From positions 310,001 through 374,000 of the forward strand of contig NZ_CP089301.1 of the NCBI RefSeq assembly GCF_021227995.1: 64,000 nt of DNA, read 5' to 3'. Origin of the DNA: Novosphingobium kaempferiae (GTDB lineage: Bacteria; Pseudomonadota; Alphaproteobacteria; Sphingomonadales; Sphingomonadaceae). A program made the position numbers and the translations under genes. The notes beneath the pieces are model-generated. The model had not been told where the DNA came from, did no database searches, and worked only from the letters and a program-made list of their open reading frames with translations. Within the stretch, counting starts at the first letter, position 1. Each line of letters opens with the position of its first letter. Shown in pieces: positions 36,525-45,680 of this stretch.

Positions 36525-36642
36525 CGTCATCCCGGCGAAGGCCGGGACCGTGGGCCGTCTTTAGGCGCGAGCTTGCGCAAGGGCGTTTGAACGCGAGGTG
36601 GGCCGTTCACTGCCCACGGTCCCGGCCTTCGCCGGGATGACG
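36525..36642. repeat. Long inverted repeat, family C
   Basis: Two perfect arms of 31 bases (36525-36555 and 36612-36642) contain CGTCATCCCGGCGAAGGCCG and its complement. About 56 unrelated bases lie between. It follows the SDR and precedes the alpha/beta hydrolase. Confidence 0.9.
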
Positions 36643-36686
36643 GGCTTGGTATTTCATCCTCGCATCAGGTGCCCTAGCCTACCGCC

Positions 36687-37472
36687 ATGACACCCCTCAC
36701 CATCCCCATCCCCGGCGCCACCCTCGCCGCCGAACGCCGCAACGGCACCGGCACGCCGCTGGTGCTGGTCCACGGCTTCGGCGGCTCCCGGCGCGACTGG
36801 GATCCGCTCGTCGCGGCGCTCTCGCCCGGACGCGCGCTGATCGGCTACGACCAGCGCGGCTTCGGCGCATCCACGGCGCACGACGCGCCCTACTCCCACG
36901 CCGACGACCTGCTGGCACTGCTGGACGCGCTGGACATCGCGCAGGCGGACCTGTGCGGCATGTCGCTGGGCGGGGCGACGGTGCTGAACTTCGCGCTCGA
37001 CCACCCGGAGCGCGTGCGGCGGCTGGTGCTGGTCAGCCCGCTCATGGTCGGCTGGTCGTGGAGCGCCGACTGGATCGAGCGCTGGAAGACCATCGGCCGC
37101 GCCGCCCGCGCCGGAGACATGGCGCTCGCCCGCGACTTGTGGTGGCGACACCCCCTCTTCGACGCGGTGCGCGAAGGCCCCGCCGCCGAGGCCATGCGCG
37201 CCTCGATCGAGGCGTTCCACGGCCGCCAGTGGGTGCAGGACACCCACCGCCCCGCCCTCCCCGACAGTGAGCGGCTGGGCGAACTGACCGTGCCCACGCT
37301 GCTGCTGACAGGCGGGCGCGACACGCTCGATTTCCGGATGATCGCCGATGCCATCGCAGCGATGGGGCAGGCCGTGAAGCGCATCGACCATGCCGAGGCG
37401 GGGCACATGCTGAACCTCGAAATTCCGGGCGTGATCGCGCGGGAGATCGAAGCGTTTCTTCTGGAGGGGTAG
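36687..37472 (+). CDS. Alpha/beta hydrolase
   Basis: This 261-residue hydrolase has the oxyanion segment VHGFGGSRRDWD, the nucleophile elbow GMSLGG, an Asp in GGRDTLDF and a His in EAGHMLN, completing a Ser-Asp-His triad. It may open a lactone or ester or split a ring-cleavage product. ATG 36687 has a weak ribosome site. It lies between repeats and is not clearly part of an operon, though the catabolic genes to the right make a shared role plausible. Confidence 0.87.
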   Translation: MTPLTIPIPGATLAAERRNGTGTPLVLVHGFGGSRRDWDPLVAALSPGRALIGYDQRGFGASTAHDAPYSHADDLLALLDALDIAQADLCGMSLGGATVLNFALDHPERVRRLVLVSPLMVGWSWSADWIERWKTIGRAARAGDMALARDLWWRHPLFDAVREGPAAEAMRASIEAFHGRQWVQDTHRPALPDSERLGELTVPTLLLTGGRDTLDFRMIADAIAAMGQAVKRIDHAEAGHMLNLEIPGVIAREIEAFLLEG

Positions 37473-37524
37473 CGCCCGCCCGCCGGGGGCTTCGACAGGC
37501 TCAGCCTGAGCGGAAACACCCACA

Positions 37525-37603
37525 TTCGTCATTGCGAGCGCAGCGAAGCAATCCACGGTCGGCCCACGACGCTGGATTGCTTCGCTGCGCTCGCAATGAC
37601 GAA
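37525..37603. repeat. Inverted repeat, family A copy 6, beside a half-copy of family D
   Basis: The family A arms lie at the two ends of this interval. Just upstream, at about 37486-37511, is one arm of the family D repeat (GGGGCTTCGACAGGCTCAGC). The interval lies between the alpha/beta hydrolase and the facing TonB receptor. Confidence 0.88.
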
Positions 37604-37635
37604 AGGAGGGATGCCGCGAAGGGCCACCCCCGCCC

Positions 37636-40002
37636 CTAGAACCGATAGCTCAGTTCCAGCCCGTAGGTCCGCGGCTCGCCCACGGCGGCGGCGTTGTGGC
37701 CGAGGGCGGCCGCCAGCGTCATGCCGCCAACGAAGTAGGCCTTGTCCGTCAGGTTCTTGGCGAACAGCGCCGCCGAGAAGTCGGAGCCCGCGATGTCCTT
37801 CCAGTCCAGCCGCGCGTGGAGCAGCGCATAGCCCGGCAGGCGCGTGCCCGGCGCAATCGAGGCGGCGGCGTTGGAGAAGTACTGCGCCGTCTGTCCGTAG
37901 ACCTCGCCGCGCAGGGAGACGTCACCCATGGCCTCGCCCACCGGGACCGAGACCTGCGCATAGGCGGTGCCGGAGAACTTCGGCGTGTCGCCCACCGGCC
38001 CGTAGGAATAGGGATTGCCGAAAAGGGAGATATTCCCGTTGGTGAAGGTGGCCTTGGTGTAGGCCCCCGATCCGCCGATCTCCAGCCACGCGGCGGGCCG
38101 GACCGAACCCTGCGCCTCGAAGCCCCAGATGCGGCTGGACGGGACGTTGGCCGTCACCGCGATCGAGGCGAGGCCGCCGGGACCATCGGGATCGGGGAAC
38201 TCCACGCGCTGCACGTCCTGGATCCACTGCACGAAGACGGCGCTGGCGAAGTTGGCGGGCCGTCCGAAGACGGTGCCGGCGAACTTCAGACCCGCCTCGA
38301 TGTCCTGCGTATGCTCGGAATCGAACAGGTTGCCGCCATCGGTCGCGGTGGCGTTCACCGGCGGCGCGGCGCCGTTGAAGCCGCCCGAACGGAAGCTGCC
38401 GCGCGTCTTGAGATAGGCGAACCAGTCCGCGCTCACCTTGTATTCCAGCCCCACTTCCCACGACGGGTCGGAGAAGGTCTTCTTCTGGTCGGGCGCGCCG
38501 AACGTGTACGTCGCCTGCGGCAGCTGCGCGATCTTCACGCGCTCCCACGTATAGCGCAGGCCGCCGGTCAGCTTGAGGTCGGGGACGATCTCGTAGGATA
38601 GCTGGCCATAGAGCGCATCGGTACGGTTGCGCAGGCGAAAGGCGTTGGTGACGTAGGCCGGTGCCAGCACCGGCGACACGTCGAAATAGGTCTGCGGCCA
38701 GATGGTGTCGCTGCGCTGGCGCTGGAAGTACGCGCCGAAGATGTAGTCCAGCCGCCCGTCCATCGCCTCGCCCACCAGCTGCAGTTCCTCGGAGAAGGAG
38801 CGCACGCGCAGCTGGTTGCCGTACTCGCCCGAGGCGGCGTTGGCGGTGAGGATGGTGACGAAGGGCGCGCCGAGCTGCGGCTGTTCCGAGCGCGTGCGCG
38901 AGTTGGAGAAGCCCGCGATGTTGCGCAGCGTGGCATTGTCGCCCAGCTCGATCTCGGTGGTGTTGGTGACGAACCAGTCGCGCCCGCGATGGCTGGCCCC
39001 GCCCGGATGGCGCGTGCGGTACGGGCCGATGCGGCGCTGCTCGTCGACATAGGCGATCAGGCCGGGCGCATAGGCCCCGGGATGCGCGGCAAGATAGGCG
39101 TCCCATGCGCCCGGCCCGGCAACGCTGTCGAGCCCCGGCCCGAACAGCAGCCCCGCCCCGCACGTCAGCGCGAAGCCGTTGTTGGTGTCTCCGCAGCCGT
39201 AGACGCTGTAAGTGTACGACGCGCCGGTGTTGGTGCCGCGCGAACGGGTGTACTGCACCATCGTCGTGTTGCTGATCGTCTCGGTCGGCTTGAGCGTCAG
39301 CGTCACGCGGCCGCCGTCGCGCTTCACGTCGCCCAGGCGGTCGCCGTTGAACAGGTTGCGGATGTAGCCGTCCTTGCGCACCACGTCGAAGGCGCCGCGC
39401 AGCAGCACCTTGTCCTCGATCAGCGGCAGGTTGAGCATGCCCTCCACTTCGCGCAGGTCGTAGTTGCCGATGCGCCCGCGGATCAGGCCTTCCAGCCGGT
39501 CGGTGGGCTTGGCCGAGTTGTAGAGCACCGCGCCGCCGGTGGCGTTGCGGCCGAACAGCGTGCCCTGCGGGCCCTTCAGCACCTGCACGTTTTCCAGATC
39601 GTAGAACGAGGAGGCGCCGTTGATCGTCAGCGGCACTTCGTTGAGATAGGCGATCACCGCCGAGGGCGAGCCGGAGAACGTGTCCGCCGTCTGGCCACGG
39701 ATCGAGTAAGTGAGCGAGTTGTTGCCCTGCGTCTGCCGGATCGTCAGCCCCGGCGCGACCGCCTGAAGATCGGAATCGGTGCGCACGCCCCGCTCGATGA
39801 GATCGTCGCTGCCGAGCGCGGTGATCGCGGCGGGCACGGTGGACAGCGCCTCGTCCCGGCGGCGCGCGGTGACGACGATGTCGCCCTCATGGATTTCGGG
39901 CGCTGCGGCTTGCGGTGCAGGCGGCGATGCCGACTGGGCAACCGCAGCGACGGGTGAAAGCATGGTCCCGGCGGCCAGCGCGGCCGCGAAGATGGTCCTC
40001 AT
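37636..40002 (-). CDS. TonB-dependent outer-membrane receptor
   Basis: This receptor of 788 residues imports a ligand across the outer membrane. A signal peptide (residues 1-25) is followed by a TonB-box-like segment (DIVVTARRRDEAL), the plug domain with DLENVQVLKGPQGTLFGRNA, and the beta-barrel ending in a C-terminal aromatic (LSYRF). ATG 40002 has GAGAGGAA upstream. It is the last gene after ferredoxin, P450 and SDR on the same strand, so it likely takes up the substrate of that pathway. Confidence 0.93.
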   Translation of the reverse strand: MRTIFAAALAAGTMLSPVAAVAQSASPPAPQAAAPEIHEGDIVVTARRRDEALSTVPAAITALGSDDLIERGVRTDSDLQAVAPGLTIRQTQGNNSLTYSIRGQTADTFSGSPSAVIAYLNEVPLTINGASSFYDLENVQVLKGPQGTLFGRNATGGAVLYNSAKPTDRLEGLIRGRIGNYDLREVEGMLNLPLIEDKVLLRGAFDVVRKDGYIRNLFNGDRLGDVKRDGGRVTLTLKPTETISNTTMVQYTRSRGTNTGASYTYSVYGCGDTNNGFALTCGAGLLFGPGLDSVAGPGAWDAYLAAHPGAYAPGLIAYVDEQRRIGPYRTRHPGGASHRGRDWFVTNTTEIELGDNATLRNIAGFSNSRTRSEQPQLGAPFVTILTANAASGEYGNQLRVRSFSEELQLVGEAMDGRLDYIFGAYFQRQRSDTIWPQTYFDVSPVLAPAYVTNAFRLRNRTDALYGQLSYEIVPDLKLTGGLRYTWERVKIAQLPQATYTFGAPDQKKTFSDPSWEVGLEYKVSADWFAYLKTRGSFRSGGFNGAAPPVNATATDGGNLFDSEHTQDIEAGLKFAGTVFGRPANFASAVFVQWIQDVQRVEFPDPDGPGGLASIAVTANVPSSRIWGFEAQGSVRPAAWLEIGGSGAYTKATFTNGNISLFGNPYSYGPVGDTPKFSGTAYAQVSVPVGEAMGDVSLRGEVYGQTAQYFSNAAASIAPGTRLPGYALLHARLDWKDIAGSDFSAALFAKNLTDKAYFVGGMTLAAALGHNAAAVGEPRTYGLELSYRF

Positions 40003-40044
40003 CGTTCCTCTCCCCAATGTGCCCCGCTGGTGCGGAGTCGTATC

Positions 40045-40902
40045 TCAGACTTCGGCATCCTCCACCGTCATCGCCGCCGCGCGGGCGTCGAGGATGTCCT
40101 GCAGGTGGTTGACCGGATCGCCAACCGTCACCCCGCCCTCGACCGGGATCACCGCGCCGGTCATGTGCCGCGCGCGGTCGCTCGCCAGGAACAGCGCGAC
40201 CTCGGCCACGTCATCCGGCTCGCCGCGCCGCTTGATGAGCTGGTTCGACAGGTAGACCGCGTTCACCCCGCTCTCGATCCGGGCCGCCAGCGCCGCGTCG
40301 GCCCCGGCCTGCCCGAACGAGGACAGTTCGGTGCGCACATGGCCCGGCACGATGCAGTTCACCCGGATGCCGTGCTGCGCAAGATCGATGGCGGAGGACT
40401 TGGCAAACTGGATCAGCGCCGCCTTGGACGCGCGGTAGGTCATCATGCCGAGGCCCGCCAGCGTCCCCGCGATCGAGGCATTGTTGAGGATCACCCCGCC
40501 GCGCCCCTGCGCCTTCATCACCCGCGCCGCGTTGCGCGTCCCCAGCATCGGCCCCAGCACGTTGACGCGCATCACCCGGTCGAAATCGTCGAGCCGATCG
40601 TCGAGGAAACTCGGATAGGGCCGGGTCGAAATCCCGGCGTTGTTGAACATCACGTCGAGCCCGCCGAAGCGATCGACGGCGGTGTCCACCAGCGCCTGCA
40701 TCGCCTCGGGCTCGCTGACGTCGGTGTGGCGATAGATCGCCGCGTCGCCGAGCCGGTCGGCAAGCGCTTCGCCCGCCTCGTCGGCAAGGTCGGCGATGAC
40801 CACTTTCGCACCTTGCCGGACGAACAGTTCCACCGTCGCGCGGCCGATTCCTCCGGCGCCTCCGGTCACGACCGCCACTTTGCCCGCCAGTTCCTGTTCC
40901 AC
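40045..40902 (-). CDS. SDR family oxidoreductase
   Basis: Motifs are TGGAGGIGRAT, NNAGIST, the Ser in NNASIAG and YRASK. An Asp (IADLAD) suggests NAD. The protein is 285 residues, longer than most because of a C-terminal tail (LQDILDARAAAM). GTG 40902 follows GGGGA. It lies 48 bases after the P450 gene and 42 bases before the TonB receptor, so the four genes are likely one transcript. Confidence 0.9.
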   Translation of the reverse strand: MEQELAGKVAVVTGGAGGIGRATVELFVRQGAKVVIADLADEAGEALADRLGDAAIYRHTDVSEPEAMQALVDTAVDRFGGLDVMFNNAGISTRPYPSFLDDRLDDFDRVMRVNVLGPMLGTRNAARVMKAQGRGGVILNNASIAGTLAGLGMMTYRASKAALIQFAKSSAIDLAQHGIRVNCIVPGHVRTELSSFGQAGADAALAARIESGVNAVYLSNQLIKRRGEPDDVAEVALFLASDRARHMTGAVIPVEGGVTVGDPVNHLQDILDARAAAMTVEDAEV

Positions 40903-40950
40903 TGCGCTTCAGTCCCCCTCTTGTACCGTTCTGTGCGGCTTAGGTTCAGT

Positions 40951-42282
40951 TCAGTGCACGCGCTTTTCGAACGTGATCGGCAGCGATTCGATGGTGTGGG
41001 TGGCCACGCTGGGCGTGTAGCGGATCTCGTTTTCCGGGATCGCGAGGCGGATGTTCGCCATCTGCCGGGCGATCTCGCGCGCCGCCACCTTCACCTCCAT
41101 GCGCGCCAGGGCGAGCCCGATGCAGCGGTGCGGACCACCCCCGAAAGCGACGTGACGCCCCAGATTTGCGCGGGTTATGTCGAACTTGCGCGGCTCGGGA
41201 AACACGCTCTCGTCATCGTTGCCGGACCCGTAGACGAGCAGCATGTGCGCGTTCGCCGGGATCGTCGTGCCGTTCACCACGACCTCGCGCGTGGTCATCC
41301 GCGACAGCGCGCGCACCGGCGGCTCGTTGCGCAGGTGCTCCTCGATGAAACGGTTGAGCTGGCGCTCGTCATCGACCACTTTTTCCAGCAATTCCGCCAT
41401 TTCGGGTTTGGTGGTGAGGACGTAGAACAGGTTGCCGATCGCGGTCGCCGTCGTGTCGTTCCCGGCGATCAGCGTGGCCCGGACGAGCGAGACCGCCTCC
41501 GCAAACGTCAGCTTTTCGCGGGTTCCGTCGGCGTTGGTGACTTCGGCATGGACAAGGTCGGAGATCATGTCCTCGCTCGGATTTTCCTCGCAGGCCTGCA
41601 TCTTGGCGATGAGATAGCGTTGCAATTCAGCGATTTGCGCGGCATTCTCCAGCATCGTCTCACGCGTCTGCATCGCCCCGATCTGCGCCGTCACCGCCAC
41701 CGACCAGCGCGAAATCTGCGCCTCCATGCCGGGATCGAGGCCAAGCTGCTCGACGATCACCCGGATGGTCAGCGGGATCGCGATGTCCTTCACCGCGTCG
41801 CACTTTCCGTCCCCTTTGGCGATGGCCTCGGCGATCACCCCGCGCACCACCTCGGTAATGCGCGGCTCCAGTTCCTTGACGCGGTGGGCGGTGAAGGCCT
41901 GTTCCATCAATCGGCGGATTCGCGTGTGATACGGCGGGTCGGACATGATCGCGTCGGGGAAGTAACCGCCGCCATGCTCGCGCAGATAGGCCTCGAATTC
42001 GCCCCGCATCCCCCGCGCCTGCTGCTCGGAATAGCCGTGCTGCACCGAGAACGTCACCGGGTCCGACTGCACGGCGGAGATATCCTCGTGCCGGGTCACC
42101 AGCCACGAACCCAGCCGCGCATCGAAGTGGATCGGGTCGCCATGGCGCATCGCCGCGTAGAAATCGCGCGGCCGCGCCTGGATCGCGGTATCGGCGAGCG
42201 AGCCTTCGGCCAGCAGCTGCTCCTGCTCGGGGCTCAGCGCCTGCCGCTCGGAAATGCGGTCCTGCGAAATCTGGGTTGCCAT
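40951..42282 (-). CDS. Cytochrome P450
   Basis: This 443-residue soluble bacterial P450 has the I-helix LIAGNDTTAT (residues 271-280), the ExxR pair at Glu315 and Arg318, and the heme-ligand segment FGGGPHRCIGLALARME with Cys387. It has no membrane anchor. It should hydroxylate a hydrophobic substrate using electrons from the ferredoxin upstream. No ferredoxin reductase gene is in the window. ATG 42282 is the start. About 95 bases separate it from the ferredoxin gene. Confidence 0.95.
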   Translation of the reverse strand: MATQISQDRISERQALSPEQEQLLAEGSLADTAIQARPRDFYAAMRHGDPIHFDARLGSWLVTRHEDISAVQSDPVTFSVQHGYSEQQARGMRGEFEAYLREHGGGYFPDAIMSDPPYHTRIRRLMEQAFTAHRVKELEPRITEVVRGVIAEAIAKGDGKCDAVKDIAIPLTIRVIVEQLGLDPGMEAQISRWSVAVTAQIGAMQTRETMLENAAQIAELQRYLIAKMQACEENPSEDMISDLVHAEVTNADGTREKLTFAEAVSLVRATLIAGNDTTATAIGNLFYVLTTKPEMAELLEKVVDDERQLNRFIEEHLRNEPPVRALSRMTTREVVVNGTTIPANAHMLLVYGSGNDDESVFPEPRKFDITRANLGRHVAFGGGPHRCIGLALARMEVKVAAREIARQMANIRLAIPENEIRYTPSVATHTIESLPITFEKRVH

Positions 42283-42377
42283 GTCCGTCCTGTCATCCTG
42301 CTTCCGGCCCGGTTATGAACGCCCGCCGGGGACGCGGCCATGCCCGCCCTCGAACGCGCGCTTGTCCCGATCTGCAC

Positions 42378-42713
42378 TCAGTAGGAGGAAGCCGGGGCGA
42401 CCGTGACCTGCAGTCCGTCGAGTTCGAAGGACATGCGGATCTGGCAGCCGAGGCGCGAATTGTCCTTCATCACGTCCGCCACCATGTCGAGCATCGCAAA
42501 CTCGATGTCGTCCGGCGCGCCGACCTTTTCCTGCCAGTTTTCATCGACATAGACATGGCACGTCGCGCAGGCACAGCCCCCGCCGCAGTCCCCCATGATC
42601 CCGGCAACGCCGTTCTGGCGGCCGACTTCCATGAGGCTGATGCCTTCCTCGATGCCCTCGAAAGTGCGGGTCTCGCCATCGACATCGGTCATGGTGACTG
42701 TCAGGGTGCCCAT
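42378..42713 (-). CDS. [2Fe-2S] ferredoxin, putidaredoxin type
   Basis: This 111-residue ferredoxin has the Cys43-x5-Cys49-x2-Cys52 pattern with a distant Cys90, the adrenodoxin/putidaredoxin arrangement used with P450s. The segment GGGCACATCHVYV is typical. It is the first gene of the leftward P450 set. ATG 42713 lies about 13 bases after AGGA, a little far. It is divergent from the amidohydrolase across a strong palindrome, suggesting joint control. Confidence 0.9.
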   Translation of the reverse strand: MGTLTVTMTDVDGETRTFEGIEEGISLMEVGRQNGVAGIMGDCGGGCACATCHVYVDENWQEKVGAPDDIEFAMLDMVADVMKDNSRLGCQIRMSFELDGLQVTVAPASSY

Positions 42714-42749
42714 CGGGTTGCGCTGTCCTCTCGATAGTATGGTTCTATT

Positions 42750-42769
42750 TGGCGAATAGTAATTCGCCA
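42750..42769. promoter_or_regulatory. Perfect palindrome TGGCGAAT-N4-ATTCGCCA, candidate operator
   Basis: Eight-base perfect arms lie in the divergent gap between the ferredoxin and the amidohydrolase, with A/T-rich flanks (TTCTATT, ATAAAAC). On the leftward side, TACTAT is a possible -10 element a short way downstream. Position between two catabolic transcripts makes it the best operator candidate in the window. No regulator gene is adjacent. Confidence 0.6.
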
Positions 42770-42946
42770 TAAAACAAACCTCAACTCCTTGATGCCCTGA
42801 GCGCGGGGGCGTTGGAACTGCCTGCGCGGCCCCGGCTTTTGACTGGCCCGGAAGCCCGCGCCGCCAGAGGATACCGGCCCTGCCCGGCCAGTCATTTGCC
42901 GCCGGAAATGCCCCGCCTAGTCTCGACCCCGCAAGGAGAGAGACCC

Positions 42947-44230
42947 GTGGCCCGCACCGTGATCCGCAACGCAATGCTGTTTACCGCCACCGGCGCGGCA
43001 GCTTCCAAGGGCGACCTCGTCGTCGACGGCGAGCGGATCGTCTCGGTCGGCGCAGCCGCGCAGATCCGCGCCGACGACACCGTGATCGACGCCACCGGCC
43101 TCTTCTGCATGCCCGGCATGACCGAGGGCCACGCGCACCTCTCGTTCGAGAACGTATGCGCCACCGAAGACCTCATCACCCCTTGTCCGGAAACTCAGGT
43201 CTTCACCGCCGCGCGCGGGGCGAAAGCGCTGATCGAGGCGGGCTTCACCAGCGCCTACGGAGCCTCCGAAGCCAAGTTGAAGCTGGCCGTCGCCGTGCGT
43301 GACGAGGTGAACGCCGGACGCCTGCCCGGCCCGCGCATCCGCGCCGGCGGGCTGGAGATCACCGTCACCGGCGGCATGGGCGACGAGAGCAGGCTGCATA
43401 ACCCGCGCATCGGCCCCTCCACCATCGTCGACGGCGTGGACGAGATGCGCCGGGCCGTGCGCCTGCATTGCCGCGAGGGCGTGGACAACGTGAAGCTCGA
43501 TGTGTCGGGCGACCCGTTCTATCCGAACACCCCCGGCCACACGACGCCGATGACCTTCGAGGAAATCCGCGTCGCAGCCGAGACGGCACATGCCTTCGGC
43601 CGGAAGATCAATGCCCATACCCGCTCGATCGAAGGCTCCAAGCACTGCATTCGCGCGGGCGTCGACGCCCTGTTCCACACCGAATACGCGGACGAAGAAC
43701 TGCTCGACATGATGGAGGAAGCGCGGGAGCGCATCTTCGTGGTGCCGACCGTCGGCCTCTTCGCCCAGATCATGGCGGGCGAGGCATCGGCGCACGGACT
43801 GACGCCGGAAGTCGGCGGCTACATGAACATTCCCGAACTGCTCGAAAACTCGATCCGCACTCACACCGAACTGCGCAAGCGCGGCATCCGTCACCTGATC
43901 GGCGGCGACTACGGCTTCGGATGGAGCAAACAGGGCACGCAGGGCCGCGACCTCCGGTTCTTCGTCGATCACTATGGCTACTCGCCTGCCGATGCGCTCG
44001 TCTGCGCCACGCGCAACGGCGGGCTGGCGATGGGCTACGACGATCTCGGCACGCTGGAGCCGGGCAGGCTGGCAGACCTCATCCTCGTCGATGGCGATCC
44101 GCTTGCGGACATCTCCGTGCTCTCCGGGCCGGAGCAGGTCGTCTTCGTGATGAAGGGCGGCGCGGTCCAGAAATCCACCCTTCCCGCACCGGCAACGGGC
44201 CATACGCCCGTTCTCCAGGCAGCGGAATGA
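42947..44230 (+). CDS. Amidohydrolase-superfamily enzyme, first gene of the eight-gene run
   Basis: This 427-residue metal-dependent hydrolase has the metal-binding HxH at residues 62-64 (EGHAHLSF), a possible Lys ligand in DNVKLDVSGD, later His residues in INAHTRS and DALFHTEY, and an Asp in IGGDYGFG. The layout is like imidazolonepropionase/prolidase-type members. It may hydrolyse an amide, lactone or ester of the substrate. GTG 42947 is chosen because AAGGAG lies eight bases upstream; ATG codons upstream lack such a site. Nineteen bases separate it from the Rieske gene. Confidence 0.88.
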   Translation: MARTVIRNAMLFTATGAAASKGDLVVDGERIVSVGAAAQIRADDTVIDATGLFCMPGMTEGHAHLSFENVCATEDLITPCPETQVFTAARGAKALIEAGFTSAYGASEAKLKLAVAVRDEVNAGRLPGPRIRAGGLEITVTGGMGDESRLHNPRIGPSTIVDGVDEMRRAVRLHCREGVDNVKLDVSGDPFYPNTPGHTTPMTFEEIRVAAETAHAFGRKINAHTRSIEGSKHCIRAGVDALFHTEYADEELLDMMEEARERIFVVPTVGLFAQIMAGEASAHGLTPEVGGYMNIPELLENSIRTHTELRKRGIRHLIGGDYGFGWSKQGTQGRDLRFFVDHYGYSPADALVCATRNGGLAMGYDDLGTLEPGRLADLILVDGDPLADISVLSGPEQVVFVMKGGAVQKSTLPAPATGHTPVLQAAE

Positions 44231-44249
44231 TATTGAGCGGGAGCAAGGA

Positions 44250-45680
44250 ATGAACGTCGAAACCGGCATGCTACAACCCGGCGAGGCCCGGTGCCCGGCC
44301 GAGACCACGCAGGAGATCATCGCCCGCGACCGCGTCGCCGCGCCTGCATGGGCCGCCAGCGAGAGCTACGAATATCTCGGCAGCGAGGACATTTCCAAGG
44401 ACCGCTACGTCAATCCCGCCTTCGCCACCGCGGAGTTCGAACGCCTCTGGACCCGCACCTGGCAGATGGCCTGTCGGGAGGACCACATTCCGGAGGCGGG
44501 GGACTACTACGTCTACGATATCGGCCCCTACTCCTTCGTCGTGACGCGCGACGACGTGGGGGATATTCACGCCCACTTCAACGCCTGCCTGCATCGCGGA
44601 ACCAAACTCAAGCCCTCAGCCACGGCAGGCTACGCGATGAACCTCAAGTGCCCATTCCACGGCTGGACCTGGAACCTTGACGGGTCACTGAAGGAAATCC
44701 CGGAGAAGTGGGACTTCGCCCACACCGCAGGTCGCAGGAACTGTCTCCCGCAGGCTCGTGTCGAACTGCTTGGCGGCTTCGTGTGGATCAACATGGACCC
44801 GTTGGCGCCCGCCCTCGCCGACTATCTCGGGCCAGAAATCATGGCGCATATGGCGGCATGGAAGCTGGAGGAACGCTACATCTATCTCCACGTCCAGAAA
44901 AGCTACCCGGCCAACTGGAAGCTGACGATGGAAGCCTTCATGGAGGCCTACCACGTCGGCGACACCCACCCGCAGGTCGCGCCAGCCAACGGCGACGTGA
45001 ATTCGCAGTATGACGTCTACGGCGCCCATGTGAACCGCTTCATCTCGACCTTGGGCGTGGTCAGCCCCAAGCTGCGCGACAGGTATTCCGAGAAGGACAT
45101 CATCGACAACTTCACGCTGGGCGACAGTTCCTCGCTCGGCGGCAGCAAGCCCGAACTGAAGGACGGCGAACGCGCGCGGCAGGTCATGGCGGACATGTTC
45201 CGCTCGATGTTTGAGACTGCCACCAAGGCCGATCTTTCGGGCATATCGGACACCGAGCTGCTCGACACCTACAGCTACACGTTCTTCCCCAACCTGTTCC
45301 TGTTTCCCGGCATCTCGCTGCCGATGATCTACCGCTTCCGCCCGGATGCGAAGGACCACCGCCGCACGATCTACGAAGTCATGTTCATGCGCCCCAAGCC
45401 GCGCGACGGCAGCGAAGTGGAGACCGCCGAAGTGCAGGTGCTGGAAGATCGCCAGTCCTTCGCCGAGGCGGACGGGATGGACCCCGGTTTCGGCGTGATC
45501 CTCGATCAGGACACCGACAACCTCCATGCGCAGCAGGAAGGGCTGGAAGCCTCCGCCAAGCCCAGCCTGACGCTCGGCGACTATCAGGAAATCCGTATCC
45601 GGCACTTCGAACTCGCGGTCGACAAGTACGTCGCCATGCCGCCCAAGCTGCCCGACTGGACAGCGCTGCAAGGCCGGTGA
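44250..45680 (+). CDS. Rieske ring-hydroxylating oxygenase, alpha subunit
   Basis: This second Rieske oxygenase has [2Fe-2S] ligands Cys113, His115, Cys134 and His137, and iron ligands His235 and His240 in MEAYHVGDTH. At 476 residues it is somewhat longer than the one at 15625. No beta subunit, ferredoxin or reductase follows it, so electron donors must come from elsewhere or from the P450 ferredoxin. Its stop overlaps the GTG start of the SDR (GTGA), so the two are co-translated. Confidence 0.92.
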   Translation: MNVETGMLQPGEARCPAETTQEIIARDRVAAPAWAASESYEYLGSEDISKDRYVNPAFATAEFERLWTRTWQMACREDHIPEAGDYYVYDIGPYSFVVTRDDVGDIHAHFNACLHRGTKLKPSATAGYAMNLKCPFHGWTWNLDGSLKEIPEKWDFAHTAGRRNCLPQARVELLGGFVWINMDPLAPALADYLGPEIMAHMAAWKLEERYIYLHVQKSYPANWKLTMEAFMEAYHVGDTHPQVAPANGDVNSQYDVYGAHVNRFISTLGVVSPKLRDRYSEKDIIDNFTLGDSSSLGGSKPELKDGERARQVMADMFRSMFETATKADLSGISDTELLDTYSYTFFPNLFLFPGISLPMIYRFRPDAKDHRRTIYEVMFMRPKPRDGSEVETAEVQVLEDRQSFAEADGMDPGFGVILDQDTDNLHAQQEGLEASAKPSLTLGDYQEIRIRHFELAVDKYVAMPPKLPDWTALQGR

